A DNA stretch of 64,000 bases from Candidatus Eisenbergiella merdavium. Its GTDB lineage: Bacteria > Bacillota > Clostridia > Lachnospirales > Lachnospiraceae. The stretch is taken from positions 1 to 64,000 of the forward strand of contig DWWS01000044.1 of assembly GCA_019119595.1 (NCBI GenBank). Reading direction: 5' to 3'. Every line of letters starts with the position of its first letter. Within the stretch, counting starts at the first letter, position 1. This document shows, one piece after another, positions 43,018 to 52,171 of this stretch. The notes beneath the pieces are model-generated. The model was not told the DNA's origin. It saw only the letters and a program-made list of their open reading frames with translations, and searched no databases. The position numbers were made by a program, and so were the translations under genes.

Positions 43018-44855
43018 GTGAAAACCGGAATCAGAGAGCGCCGATGAGAGGGCCGGGCCGTGGAATGACGGGAGAAAAGGCAAAGGATTTCAGCGGAACG
43101 ATCAAGAAGCTTGTCCGGTATATGGGAAGCTACTGGCCGGCATTTGTGGCGGTTCTGTGCTTTGCGGTGGGAAGCACCGTTTTCAGCATCGTCGGCCCGA
43201 AAATATCGGGCCAGGCCACCACGGAGCTGTTCAACGGACTGGTGGCCAAGGTTTCCGGAACCGGCGGCATTGATTTTGAACGGATCGGAAGGATCCTTCT
43301 GATGCTTCTTGGCATGTATGTGCTGAGCGCGCTGCTTTCCTTCATCCAGGGGCTGATCATGACCGGGATCTCCCAGAAGCTGTCCTACCGCTTCCGCCAG
43401 GAGATCATCGCGAAGATCAACCGGATGCCCATGAAATATTTTGAAAGCAGGACGGTGGGCGAGGTGCTTTCCCGCATCACGAACGACGTGGACACCCTGG
43501 GGCAGAGCCTGAACCAGAGCATCACCCAGCTCATCACCTCCATCACCACCATGATCGGCGTGCTCATCATGATGCTGAGCATCAGCCCCCTGATGACCCT
43601 GATCGCCATCATCATCCTGCCGGTTTCGGCGGGGCTTACCGGGCTTCTGGTGAAAAAATCCCAGCGCTTTTTCGTGGCACAGCAGAGGTATCTGGGCGAG
43701 ATCAACGGGCAGGTGGAGGAGGTCTACAGCGGCCACAATATCGTCAAGGCCTTTAATAAGGAAAAGGATGTGGAAAAAACCTTCCACGACACCAACGAGA
43801 TCCTGTTCCAGTCGGCCTGGAAATCCCAGTTTCTGTCCGGCCTCATGCAGCCCATCATGACCTTTGTGGGAAATCTGGGATATGTGTGCGTGGCGGTTCT
43901 GGGAAGCGTGCTCGCGGTGCGCGGGACCATCAGCGTGGGCGACATTCAGGCATTCATTCAGTATGTGAGAAACTTTACCCAGCCCATCACCCAGCTGGCG
44001 CAGGTATCCAACATGCTCCAGTCCACGGCAGCCGCCGCGGAGCGGGTGTTTGAATTTCTGGAGGAGGAAGAGGAGGAGCAGGCCCCGGCAAATCCGGAGC
44101 ACATCGAGAATCCCAAGGGAGCGGTGGAATTTTCCCAGGTGGCCTTCGGCTACAACCCGGATAAGATCATCATCCATAATTTTAACTGCTCCGTGAAGCC
44201 CGGCCAGACGGTGGCCATCGTGGGCCCTACCGGAGCGGGAAAGACTACCATGGTCAAGCTGCTCATGCGCTTTTACGACGTGAACAGCGGAAGGATCCTG
44301 GTGGACGGCAAGGACATCCGCAACGTGCCGAGAAGCGAGCTGAGAGAGCTGTTCGGCATGGTGCTTCAGGATACCTGGCTGTTTCAGGGCACCATCATGG
44401 AGAACATCCGCTACGGCAGGCTGGACGCCACGGATGAGGAGGTCATCGCCGCGGCGAAGGCGGCCCATGCGCACCGCTTCATCCAGACCCTTCCCGGCGG
44501 CTATCAGATGGAACTGAACGAGGACGCGAGCAACGTTTCCCAGGGCCAGAAGCAGCTCCTCACCATCGCGAGGGCCATCCTTGCGGACAACAAGATCATG
44601 ATCCTTGACGAGGCCACCTCCTCCGTGGATACCAGGACGGAGCAGCAGATTCAGGACGCCATGAACCGCCTGATGGAAGGGCGTACCAGCTTCGTCATCG
44701 CCCACAGGCTTTCCACCATAAGGGACGCGGATGTGATCCTGGTCATGAAGGACGGGGATATCATCGAGCAGGGCACGCACGACGAGCTGCTTGCGAAAAA
44801 CGGCTTTTACGCCGAGCTGTATAATTCCCAGTTTGCGGACGCGGCCGCTTCTTAA
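43014..44855 (+). CDS. Multidrug-type ABC exporter partner subunit
   Basis: This 613-residue half-transporter has about six helices after a charged N-terminus. Its ATPase shows Walker A GPTGAGKT, Walker B IMILDEA with the catalytic Glu, but signature VSQGQKQ instead of LSGGQ. Together with the Asp in the partner at 40870-43017 this gives one canonical and one degenerate ATP site, as in TM287/288-type heterodimers. The ATG overlaps the partner stop (ATGA). Confidence 0.93.
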   Translation: MSENRNQRAPMRGPGRGMTGEKAKDFSGTIKKLVRYMGSYWPAFVAVLCFAVGSTVFSIVGPKISGQATTELFNGLVAKVSGTGGIDFERIGRILLMLLGMYVLSALLSFIQGLIMTGISQKLSYRFRQEIIAKINRMPMKYFESRTVGEVLSRITNDVDTLGQSLNQSITQLITSITTMIGVLIMMLSISPLMTLIAIIILPVSAGLTGLLVKKSQRFFVAQQRYLGEINGQVEEVYSGHNIVKAFNKEKDVEKTFHDTNEILFQSAWKSQFLSGLMQPIMTFVGNLGYVCVAVLGSVLAVRGTISVGDIQAFIQYVRNFTQPITQLAQVSNMLQSTAAAAERVFEFLEEEEEEQAPANPEHIENPKGAVEFSQVAFGYNPDKIIIHNFNCSVKPGQTVAIVGPTGAGKTTMVKLLMRFYDVNSGRILVDGKDIRNVPRSELRELFGMVLQDTWLFQGTIMENIRYGRLDATDEEVIAAAKAAHAHRFIQTLPGGYQMELNEDASNVSQGQKQLLTIARAILADNKIMILDEATSSVDTRTEQQIQDAMNRLMEGRTSFVIAHRLSTIRDADVILVMKDGDIIEQGTHDELLAKNGFYAELYNSQFADAAAS

Positions 44856-44881
44856 ATACATGCGCCAGAATGGAGATTGAA

Positions 44882-45478
44882 ATGAAAAAACGAATCATAG
44901 CGATAGAACGGCAGTATGCCAGCGGCGGCAGGGAGATCGGAAAGCGCCTGTCCCAGCGGCTCGGGATTCCCTATTATGACGGCCAGCTTCTGCTCATCGC
45001 CGCCGAAAAATACGGGCTGAATCCCGGAGAGGTGAAGGACAATGACGAAAAGATAAACCGGAGCTTTTTGTATTCCGTTGCGGCGGCCGTGGAGAATTTT
45101 CAGGGAAGCGACAGAGGAACGCTCCCCTACAGGATCTACCAGGCGCAGTCGGAGACCATCCGCCGCCTGGCGATGGAGGGGCCCTGCATCTTTATCGGAC
45201 GCTGCGCGGGAGAACTTCTTAGGGAAAGCGGAAAATGTCTGAACGTGTTCATATATGCCTCTTCCATGGAAAAGCGCAGAGAGAGGGCGAACCGGGTGGA
45301 TCAGATCCCCATGGCGGATGTGGACCGGTATATCCGCATGAAGGATAAGCAGCGCCGGGATTACTGTAAACAGTATACAAACAGGGAATGGGGAAATCTC
45401 ATGAACTACGATCTGTGCCTGAACAGCTCCGAACTGGGCTACGATACCTGTGTGGAGCTGATCGAAAAAGCGTTTTGA
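44882..45478 (+). CDS. Cytidylate kinase-like protein
   Basis: This 198-residue P-loop-like protein begins MKKRIIAIERQYASGGREIGKRLSQ, the pattern of the cytidylate-kinase-like family common in clostridia, where the phosphate loop is modified (ASGGREIG). A central CIFIGRCAGELL and C-terminal arginine-rich lid also fit. The true function is unknown; it is not the housekeeping Cmk. The start at 44882 was chosen because TGGAG lies 6 bases upstream; an in-frame ATG at 44870 precedes it. It lies 26 bases after the exporter and may be co-transcribed. Confidence 0.8.
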   Translation: MKKRIIAIERQYASGGREIGKRLSQRLGIPYYDGQLLLIAAEKYGLNPGEVKDNDEKINRSFLYSVAAAVENFQGSDRGTLPYRIYQAQSETIRRLAMEGPCIFIGRCAGELLRESGKCLNVFIYASSMEKRRERANRVDQIPMADVDRYIRMKDKQRRDYCKQYTNREWGNLMNYDLCLNSSELGYDTCVELIEKAF

Positions 45479-45577
45479 CCGGAAAGCGTCCATCTTTGGA
45501 ATAAACTGGAAAACAGCGGCAATACTTTCAGTCAGAGGACCGCAGCGCGGACTGCGGCGACAGAAAGGGGAAAAGCC

Positions 45578-45826
45578 ATGGAATCGGTCAGATCAGTCAA
45601 AATTTATCTCAACAATGCGGATGAGATCTGGAAATTTGTGAACATCATCCGAAAATTCAGCGGGGAATACGACCTCGCCGCCGGAAGCTACACGGTGGAC
45701 GCCAAATCCATCCTTGGCGTATGCGCGCTGGGAACGAAAAAAACGCTGGAGCTGAAGCTGGTGGATCCCAAAGGGGAAGAAAACCGGCTTCTGAGCGCGC
45801 TGGGCCAGTACGTGATACAGGAATAA
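45578..45826 (+). CDS. HPr-like protein lacking the phosphorylated histidine
   Basis: This 82-residue protein has the HPr fold signature in the middle (SYTVDAKSILGVCALG corresponds to the Ser-46 region of HPr) and a typical length. The N-terminal part, where HPr has its His-15 in an HARPA-like motif, reads LNNADEIWKFVNII and has no His. The protein contains no His at all, so it cannot carry PTS phosphate. It may be a regulatory or structural HPr paralogue. AAGGGG precedes the ATG. The nearest upstream neighbour is the cytidylate-kinase-like gene. Confidence 0.75.
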   Translation: MESVRSVKIYLNNADEIWKFVNIIRKFSGEYDLAAGSYTVDAKSILGVCALGTKKTLELKLVDPKGEENRLLSALGQYVIQE

Positions 45827-45896
45827 ATAGCAGGAACGAAAAGAGGCTGACGGATGTTCAAGGATTAAGCTTTTAGATACACTGAGGAGGGGATTT

Positions 45897-47186
45897 ATGG
45901 AGCAAATGATAACCGCAAATATTGCGCTTGATATTTTCAGCATTGTTTTATCGCTGATCCCGGTCGTATATCTGCTGAGCTGCCAGCGGTACCGGCAGCC
46001 AATGAACCGACATTTTCTGGGTATCTGTGTTTCCAACATTTTTATGATTCTGGGGGATATTCCTGACTGGCTTTTTCAGGAAGCGCCCTCCGCTCCGGAA
46101 AAAGCGATATTAAATGCTTCGAGCATCCTGTTTTATACTGCTTCAGCCTTTGTGCTTTACTTTTTCGCGAGATATATCTATGATTATCTGGAGATTTCCG
46201 GAAGGGCAAGAAAGCTCCTTTTAACAGCTATCAGAGTTCTTTGGAGCATACAGGTATTCTTTGCCGCGATCTCACCTTTTACAGGGGCATTTTTCTATGT
46301 GACGGACGACGGATATCAGCGGGGCAGGCTGTTCATCATCTCTCAGCTGGTTCCTTTGTCCTGCTATCTTTTGTTTTCAGCCCTGGTGATCGTCTATCGG
46401 AGGAGGCTGACGCGCAGGGAAGCCGTATTCTTTTTGCTGTATATCTTTGTACCGCTTGGCGGCGGAGCGGCGCAAATGTTTCTGCGGGGGATCGCAGTCG
46501 TCAATATCGGCGTATCGCTGGCGCTTCTGTTCATTCTGGTAAATATCCAGTTCGAGTATGAGATCGATTTGCAGCGAAAGGAACAGGAGCTGGCGGAACG
46601 GCATATCGACATTATGCTCAGCCAGATACAGCCCCATTTCCTGTATAATGCCCTTGGGACCATTGCTTATTTATGCAGGCATGATCCTTTAAAAGCGGAG
46701 AAGGCCACGGAAGAATTTGCCAGGTTCCTGCGGGGGAATATGGACAGTCTGAAGAAAAGGGATCCTGTTCCTTTTGAAAAAGAGCTGAATCATGTGAGGA
46801 ATTACCTGTATCTGGAGCAGCAGCGGTTTCAGGAGCGCCTGCGGGTGGAATATGACATCGGGACAAAGGACTTCTACATTCCGCCCCTGTCGCTGCAGCC
46901 TTTGGTGGAGAATGCCGTGCGTCATGGAATTCTTCACAGGAAAGAAGGCGGAACGGTTATCATACGGACTGTCGAGGACGGGGAAGACGCTGTTGTGACC
47001 ATTGCGGACGATGGGATCGGGATGGAAAAGGCCAGGGACGCCCCGAATCTGGGAACCCACACAGGAATTGCCATAGAAAATGTGCGCAGCCGGCTCCGGA
47101 TCATGGTAGGGGGCAGCATGGAGATCCAGAGCAGTGACGAGGGAACGGTTATCACTTTGCGGATACCGCTTATGGGAGGGATATGA
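45897..47186 (+). CDS. LytS-like sensor histidine kinase
   Basis: This 429-residue protein has seven or so hydrophobic helices in residues 5-218 and no large extracellular domain. A coiled segment leads to the phospho-acceptor region LSQIQPHFLYNALGTIAYL with H247, then the N-box PLSLQPLVENAVRHGI near 332-346 and a glycine-rich ATP lid (ADDGIGM). This is the LytS/YesM-type kinase core. It overlaps the response regulator gene at 47183-47186. The signal is probably a membrane or hydrophobic cue; it is unknown. Confidence 0.9.
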   Translation: MEQMITANIALDIFSIVLSLIPVVYLLSCQRYRQPMNRHFLGICVSNIFMILGDIPDWLFQEAPSAPEKAILNASSILFYTASAFVLYFFARYIYDYLEISGRARKLLLTAIRVLWSIQVFFAAISPFTGAFFYVTDDGYQRGRLFIISQLVPLSCYLLFSALVIVYRRRLTRREAVFFLLYIFVPLGGGAAQMFLRGIAVVNIGVSLALLFILVNIQFEYEIDLQRKEQELAERHIDIMLSQIQPHFLYNALGTIAYLCRHDPLKAEKATEEFARFLRGNMDSLKKRDPVPFEKELNHVRNYLYLEQQRFQERLRVEYDIGTKDFYIPPLSLQPLVENAVRHGILHRKEGGTVIIRTVEDGEDAVVTIADDGIGMEKARDAPNLGTHTGIAIENVRSRLRIMVGGSMEIQSSDEGTVITLRIPLMGGI

Positions 47187-47974
47187 TGCGTTTTTTAGCA
47201 GTAGACGATGAGAAGATTATGCTGGAAAGGCTGCGGGATCTTTTGCAGAGAATACATCCGGCTGCGGAAATCCTGGGTTTTATCTGGCCTGAGGATGCGC
47301 TGGAGGCTGCAGAACAGCAAACGATAGACGTTGCCTTTCTGGATATTGAGATGGGAGGCATGACGGGGCTGGAGCTGGCGGCACGCCTGAAAAAAAGCAA
47401 TCCAGATATCCATATTATCTTTGTTACCGGTCATGAGAAATATGCGGTGGAGGCCTTTGCCATACATGCGACCGGTTACCTGCTGAAACCCGTAGATGAG
47501 GCGGCGCTGGAACGGGAGCTGACCTTTGTTTATGGAAAATCAAAAAAAACCGGTCATATTCGGGTCCAGACCTTCAGCGGCTTTGAGCTTTATGTGGACG
47601 GGCGGCCCGTGAAATTTGAACGCAGCAAGTCAAAAGAGCTGCTGGCGTATCTGGTGGACCACAGGGGCGCGGCAGTGACGACAGGAGAGGCCTACGCCGC
47701 GCTGTTTGAGGACGCAGTCGACAGCATATCCGGAAAGTCCTATTTCCGCACCATTGTACACGGGCTGAAGAATTCGCTGAAAAAAGCCGGCGCTGAGGAG
47801 ATCCTGATAAGAAATTTCAATTCTCTGGCCATCGTGCCGGAGCTGATCCAGTGTGATTATTATGATTTCCTTCAGGGCGATCCCATTGCAATTAACCAGT
47901 ATCACAATGATTACTTACCTGCCTACAGCTGGGCGGAGCCCCGGAATGCGTCCCTTGGAATGGAAAAGAAATAG
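47183..47974 (+). CDS. Response regulator with SARP/BTAD-like output domain
   Basis: This 263-residue protein has a receiver domain with the phospho-acceptor D54 in AFLDIEMGG, acidic pair near D8-D9 and K102 in LLKP. From about 130, VQTFSGFELYVDGRPVKFERSKSKELLAYLVDHRGAAVT reads as the OmpR/SARP-type winged helix, not the LytTR domain usually paired with LytS-like kinases. The C-terminal stretch through CDYYDFLQG resembles the linker to a BTAD-type helical region but stops early. The stop of the kinase overlaps the start (ATGATG). A terminator follows the gene. Confidence 0.85.
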   Translation: MMRFLAVDDEKIMLERLRDLLQRIHPAAEILGFIWPEDALEAAEQQTIDVAFLDIEMGGMTGLELAARLKKSNPDIHIIFVTGHEKYAVEAFAIHATGYLLKPVDEAALERELTFVYGKSKKTGHIRVQTFSGFELYVDGRPVKFERSKSKELLAYLVDHRGAAVTTGEAYAALFEDAVDSISGKSYFRTIVHGLKNSLKKAGAEEILIRNFNSLAIVPELIQCDYYDFLQGDPIAINQYHNDYLPAYSWAEPRNASLGMEKK

Positions 47975-47985
47975 AGAAATGAAGA

Positions 47986-48019
47986 AAACCTGAGGTTGAT
48001 ATGTGCCTCAGGTTTTTTT
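47986..48019 (+). terminator. Intrinsic terminator after the two-component genes
   Basis: AAACCTGAGG (47986-47995) and CCTCAGGTTT (48006-48015) form a perfect 10-base stem, followed by a T run through 48019. Confidence 0.9.
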
Positions 48020-48025
48020 GATGGA

Positions 48026-48045
48026 TTTGTTGCGCTTTTGTTGCG
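48026..48045 (+). promoter_or_regulatory. Direct repeat upstream of the protease operon
   Basis: TTTGTTGCG occurs at 48026-48034 and 48037-48045, an 11-base period, with the second copy ending 10 bases before the -10 at 48056. SARP-type regulators are known to bind direct repeats with 11-base spacing close to the -10; the preceding response regulator has such a domain. The pairing is inference. Confidence 0.5.
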
Positions 48046-48052
48046 TCGCTCC

Positions 48053-48061
48053 TGATATACT
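48053..48061 (+). promoter_or_regulatory. Extended -10 of the protease operon
   Basis: TGATATACT is an extended -10 (TGA then TATACT, 48056-48061). No good -35 exists at 17 bases (CGCTTT there), which fits a promoter needing an activator at the direct repeats just upstream. Confidence 0.5.
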
Positions 48062-48089
48062 GGGGAGAAAACAGAGGAGGAGGATGCTT

Positions 48090-48935
48090 ATGCGTACAGA
48101 CAGGAAGAAAAAACACTGGTTTCTCAAATATCCGCTGGTTCCAGCATTCGTGCTGCCGACGGTGGGGATCGTGGGCATCGCTTTGCTGCTGCAGCTTTTA
48201 TTGACTGCAATGCTGGCAATATTCGGAGACGGGATCCGCTCGTTTCAGGAGCTTCCCGATGTGCTGAACAGTGTGCTGCGTATTTTGCTGGCATTTTGTA
48301 TGATTCTGGTGATGAAGAAAAGCAGCGGCGGACAGTTTCAATTTGGATTCCATAAAAACAATTTATGGCCTTCCGTTTTGTTTTCCATGGTTTCCATGTC
48401 GGTTGTTTTGAGCAATCTGATGGAGTATTCCGCGGCAGGACTGCCGCTTCATAACACATGGAAGGGCGTTGCCATTGCGGCGCTGTCCGGTATCGCGCCC
48501 GGCTTTTTTGAGGAGGTGGTGTGCCGCGGCATTGTGGTGAGCAATATGATGCGCCGCTGGAAAAACAAGGATCGCTATATGGAGAAAACGGTTCTGCTGT
48601 CCGGCCTCGCGTTCGGGCTGGTACATCTCATAAATCTGGCAAACGGGGATATTTCCGGAACGATTTTGCAGATTCTCTATGCGGCCGCCCTGGGAATCTT
48701 TTTCGGCGGTGTATTTGTGCGTACACATAATCTGTGGGGGCCGGTCATCCTTCATTCCCTCATTGATTTTTCCGCTTTTATTTTCAACGGCGAAGCGGAA
48801 ACCACTGCGTTTACAGTTACTTCAAGTATAGGGATCACTATTATCTATACGGCGGTAGGACTGTATCTGATCCGACGGAAGAAGCAGGATGAAATCAGGG
48901 AGCTTTGGGAAGAGCAGGGAGAAGAAGAATTATGA
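48090..48935 (+). CDS. CPBP-family intramembrane metalloprotease
   Basis: This 281-residue polytopic membrane protein of the CAAX protease/bacteriocin-processing (Abi) family has motif 1 in GFFEEVVCRGI (E141, E142, R146), motif 2 in GLAFGLVHL (His about 179) and a later HSLIDFSAF. These residues form the metal-dependent intramembrane active site. The start at 48090 lies 9 bases after GGAGG; ATG at 48084 is only 3 bases away from it and is less likely. It is the first gene of an operon with two lipoprotein peptidases; its stop overlaps the next start by 4 bases. Confidence 0.88.
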   Translation: MRTDRKKKHWFLKYPLVPAFVLPTVGIVGIALLLQLLLTAMLAIFGDGIRSFQELPDVLNSVLRILLAFCMILVMKKSSGGQFQFGFHKNNLWPSVLFSMVSMSVVLSNLMEYSAAGLPLHNTWKGVAIAALSGIAPGFFEEVVCRGIVVSNMMRRWKNKDRYMEKTVLLSGLAFGLVHLINLANGDISGTILQILYAAALGIFFGGVFVRTHNLWGPVILHSLIDFSAFIFNGEAETTAFTVTSSIGITIIYTAVGLYLIRRKKQDEIRELWEEQGEEEL

Positions 48936-51900
48936 AGCAAATCATAAAAAGGATGCTTTCTTTGGGAATGGCCTGCCTGCTTTTTCTGCTTTCGGGATGT
49001 CAGGCACAGCCTGCAGTGGAGCAAATGGAGACGACCGGAATGGAATCGGCGGCTGCCGAAGCGGCCGCCGGCGCAGGAAGTTCTGACAGCACAGGAAGTC
49101 CCGACAGCGCAGAAAGCCTGGACGGCGCAGGCAGCCCCGCCGGCGATCCGACAGGAACGCTTCCCGTACCTGGCGACATGGTCGGCGGATTTACCCTGGA
49201 TGCTGTCTCAGAAAGCGGCATACTGGGAGCGGAGCTGTTCAGCTTTACCCATGAAAAAAGCGGAGCGCAGCTTCTGTGGGTTAAAAATGATGATCCGGAG
49301 CTGGCTTTTTCGATCAGCTATCACACGCCGTACGTGGACGAAACGGACACGAATCATATTTTTGAACATGCCATTATCTCGGGTTCGGAAAAATATCCAA
49401 GCAGCAATCTGTTTTTTGATATATTGGGTAAAAGCTACAGTACATTCATCAATGCCTTCACTTACAATACCTTTACCACTTACCCGGTCAGTTCAGAGAG
49501 TGAGGAGCAATTTATAAAGCTTCTGGACGTCTATCTGAGTTGTATGGTGGCGCCGGCGATCCTGGAGGATGAAAATATTTTTAAGCGCGAGGCGCTTCGC
49601 TACGAGCTTTACAGCCCGGAGGATGCGATCGGCATGAAGGGCACCGTTTTTTCGGAGGATTTTGCGTATCTGACGGATGTGGACCGGGAAGCGGAGAACA
49701 ATGTGGCGGATGCGCTTTATCCGGGACAGTATGCTTCCAACTCGATCGCACGGGCGCACCGCAACTATCAGAACCTCAGCTATGAGGCGACGCTCAGAAC
49801 CTACGAGCGTTTTTATCATTTTGACAACAGCCTGATCTTCCTTTACGGAGATATGGATTATGAAAAAATCTTAAGCTTCATTGACAGTGAATATCTTTCA
49901 AAAGCAGAAAAAGGAAAAACCGATCTGACTGCCTGGGAAGATCCGGTCACGGAGGACGGATATACAGAAGTGACGGTAGCTGTTCCGGCATATGAAAATG
50001 ATGTGGTGGATAACGCCTCTCGGATTGATTATGCCGTCAGCCTTGAGGATACGGGCTGGGAGGATCTTCTGGCATGGAGCATACTGAGCGCGGCGCTGAA
50101 CAATGAGAACTCCGTATTTGTTCAGAATCTGCGGGAACGGGGCATCCTGAATCAGGCCGGCGTTTCGGTCGATCTGTACCTGTCCAAGCCTTATCTGGAT
50201 TTCACGCTGCAGTACGCCCAGCCGGAGCAAGGCGCTCTGTTTCAAGAGGCCGTTCTGGAAACGCTGAACCAGCTGGCAGAAGAGGGGATGGAGGAAGAGA
50301 TTTTGGGCCCCGTATTGAAGCAACTGGAAACCTCCGCCTATCTCATCCGCGATGAGGGCAATGTCGGCGTCAACATTTATCCGAGCATTGTCAATTATTG
50401 GACGCACACCGGAAGGCTGGATTACTATGAGCTGATGGAACAGGTTCTGGAAAAGCTCGGCTCCGATACGGAGCAGGAGATTCTTCGCCGTCTGGCAGAC
50501 GAAGCGGTGAATGCAGGACGCAGCGTGCTGGTAAGCAGTGTGCCTGAGCCCGGACTTGCTGAAGAAATACTCCGCCTTCAGGAACAGTATCTGGCAGATA
50601 TGAAGGCGGCCATGAGCCCTGAGGAGATTGAGGCGCTGATCCAGGATACGAAGGAATTTGATGCCTGGAATGCTTCTGACGAATCCAACGGCGATTTTAT
50701 GATCGATCCGGCCGATATTCCTGATCAGGAAGCTTATACGGATTACGTCAGAACAGAGGGAGACGGCGTCAGCTATTATATGGCTCCCGTAAATGCGGAA
50801 AAGGTGGGAAGCTATCGTCTGTACTTTGACCTTTCGGACTTCTCCAATGAGGAGCTTATGGATCTGAACCTCTATCTCTTTTTCATGGGAGAGCTGGGTA
50901 CAGAGGCACATTCCGCAAAGGAGCTGTATCATTTAAAAGAGGAATACCTCTATTCGATCCAGACGGACTTTCTTTATCCGGACGCAGAGGCGCAGAGGCC
51001 GATGCTCCGCCTTTCCTGGATTTCGCTGACTGAGGATTACGAGGAGGGGCTGAGGCTTCTTCTGGAGCTTTTGGGAAGTACGGATTTTTCCGATACAGAA
51101 AAGATCAGGGAGCTTTTTACCCGATATATTGACAGCTATGATGTGTCCCGCTCCGGCAATTTGCTGAACGCCGCCCGGGATCTGGCGGCTTCCTACAGCA
51201 GCCGGGATTATGCCTACAGGAATCTGCTTCAGGGGCAGAGCTTCTATTATTATCTGCTGGACACCAAAGAAAAGCTGGAGCAGGATGAGAGCTATGGCTC
51301 CGTCCTGGAAAAAAGGCTTGAGGAGATTCCTTCCAAACTGGCGGCCAGGGGACGTCTGATTTTTGCCTGTGCCGCGCCGGAGGATACGCTGGCAGACATC
51401 CGGGAAACCAGCGCCTCTCTTTTAGAGAGTCTGCCTCTGAAGGAAACGGATGAGGTCAGGGTTGTACTTCCGGAAAGTATGCAGAAGCAGGCGATCATCG
51501 TGGAAGCATCGTCTCAGAATTCTGTCCGTGTCGGCTTTGCTTATGAGCAGGAGGATTTCCGCGGCAGCTATGTGCCGTTCCTGCTGGCAGCCTCTGATCT
51601 GTATATTGTTCCAAAGCTTCGTTTCCAGATGGGCGTTTATACCGCTCAGGCTTCTTTTTCTGCCGGTTCAGGAGGCGCGCTCATAGCCAGCTTCAGCGAT
51701 CCAAACGCGGCGGAAACGCTGGAGGTATTCGACGGCATCTCCTCCTTTATATCTGGTATGGAGCTGACGCAGGAGGAGCTGAACGGTTATATCCTGAAAG
51801 CGATTTCTTCAAGCGGAGCGGACAAAGGCGTATTTCAGATCCCTCTGGCAGCCATTGACAGAGAGATTACCGGAGTTGACAGTCAGAAAATAGCGGATGT

Positions 51901-52072
51901 GGTCAACGATATGAAAAAGGCGTCGGTTGAGCAGCAGCAGGACGCCGCCGCATGCTTTGAGAAGATCTTTGCTTCCGGAGGTACCGCGACGCTGGGAAAT
52001 GAGGCGGTTCTGACAAGGGATCAGACCGCATACGACGCACTGATCTCCTACAAGGAAAAGGAACTACAGTAA
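48932..52072 (+). CDS. M16-family (PreP/Cym1-like) peptidase lipoprotein
   Basis: This 1046-residue protein has a signal peptide with lipobox LSGC (C23), then a low-complexity Ala/Ser/Gly/Asp linker to about residue 75. The N-terminal peptidase domain has the inverted zinc motif HIFEH (142-146) followed by SGSEKYPSSNLFFDIL and FINAFTYNTFTTYPVSS, as in presequence-protease-type M16C enzymes. The remaining length fits the four-domain clamshell. The enzymes degrade short peptides inside a closed chamber; here it should sit outside the membrane, whereas many bacterial relatives are cytoplasmic. It overlaps the CPBP gene (ATGA). Confidence 0.9.
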   Translation: MKQIIKRMLSLGMACLLFLLSGCQAQPAVEQMETTGMESAAAEAAAGAGSSDSTGSPDSAESLDGAGSPAGDPTGTLPVPGDMVGGFTLDAVSESGILGAELFSFTHEKSGAQLLWVKNDDPELAFSISYHTPYVDETDTNHIFEHAIISGSEKYPSSNLFFDILGKSYSTFINAFTYNTFTTYPVSSESEEQFIKLLDVYLSCMVAPAILEDENIFKREALRYELYSPEDAIGMKGTVFSEDFAYLTDVDREAENNVADALYPGQYASNSIARAHRNYQNLSYEATLRTYERFYHFDNSLIFLYGDMDYEKILSFIDSEYLSKAEKGKTDLTAWEDPVTEDGYTEVTVAVPAYENDVVDNASRIDYAVSLEDTGWEDLLAWSILSAALNNENSVFVQNLRERGILNQAGVSVDLYLSKPYLDFTLQYAQPEQGALFQEAVLETLNQLAEEGMEEEILGPVLKQLETSAYLIRDEGNVGVNIYPSIVNYWTHTGRLDYYELMEQVLEKLGSDTEQEILRRLADEAVNAGRSVLVSSVPEPGLAEEILRLQEQYLADMKAAMSPEEIEALIQDTKEFDAWNASDESNGDFMIDPADIPDQEAYTDYVRTEGDGVSYYMAPVNAEKVGSYRLYFDLSDFSNEELMDLNLYLFFMGELGTEAHSAKELYHLKEEYLYSIQTDFLYPDAEAQRPMLRLSWISLTEDYEEGLRLLLELLGSTDFSDTEKIRELFTRYIDSYDVSRSGNLLNAARDLAASYSSRDYAYRNLLQGQSFYYYLLDTKEKLEQDESYGSVLEKRLEEIPSKLAARGRLIFACAAPEDTLADIRETSASLLESLPLKETDEVRVVLPESMQKQAIIVEASSQNSVRVGFAYEQEDFRGSYVPFLLAASDLYIVPKLRFQMGVYTAQASFSAGSGGALIASFSDPNAAETLEVFDGISSFISGMELTQEELNGYILKAISSSGADKGVFQIPLAAIDREITGVDSQKIADVVNDMKKASVEQQQDAAACFEKIFASGGTATLGNEAVLTRDQTAYDALISYKEKELQ

Positions 52073-52108
52073 GGGCTGCGTTCGCTGCGGCCGAAAGCGT
52101 GATCCGGG

Positions 52109-52137
52109 AACAGCAATGCGGAGGATGTTTTGCTGTT
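52109..52137 (+). promoter_or_regulatory. Inverted repeat between the two lipoprotein peptidase genes
   Basis: AACAGCAA (52109-52116) and TTGCTGTT (52130-52137) are exact inverted copies around 13 bases. There is no T run, so it is an intercistronic stability or attenuation hairpin, or an operator. Confidence 0.4.
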
Positions 52138-52171
52138 ATGTAACATATTTACCAAAAAGGGAGAGATCAAA

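Noticed and set aside
40870-44855. Lipid A flippase (MsbA) or peptide exporter role for the MarR-linked ABC pair
   Set aside because: The asymmetric ATP sites and MarR linkage fit BmrCD/TM287-288-like multidrug exporters better, and a Gram-positive host lacks lipid A.
41065-44861. Minus-strand frames of 475 and 634 codons opposite the multidrug exporter
   Set aside because: Shadows of the two ABC genes. Their sequence is His/Asp/Gly-rich without domain motifs.
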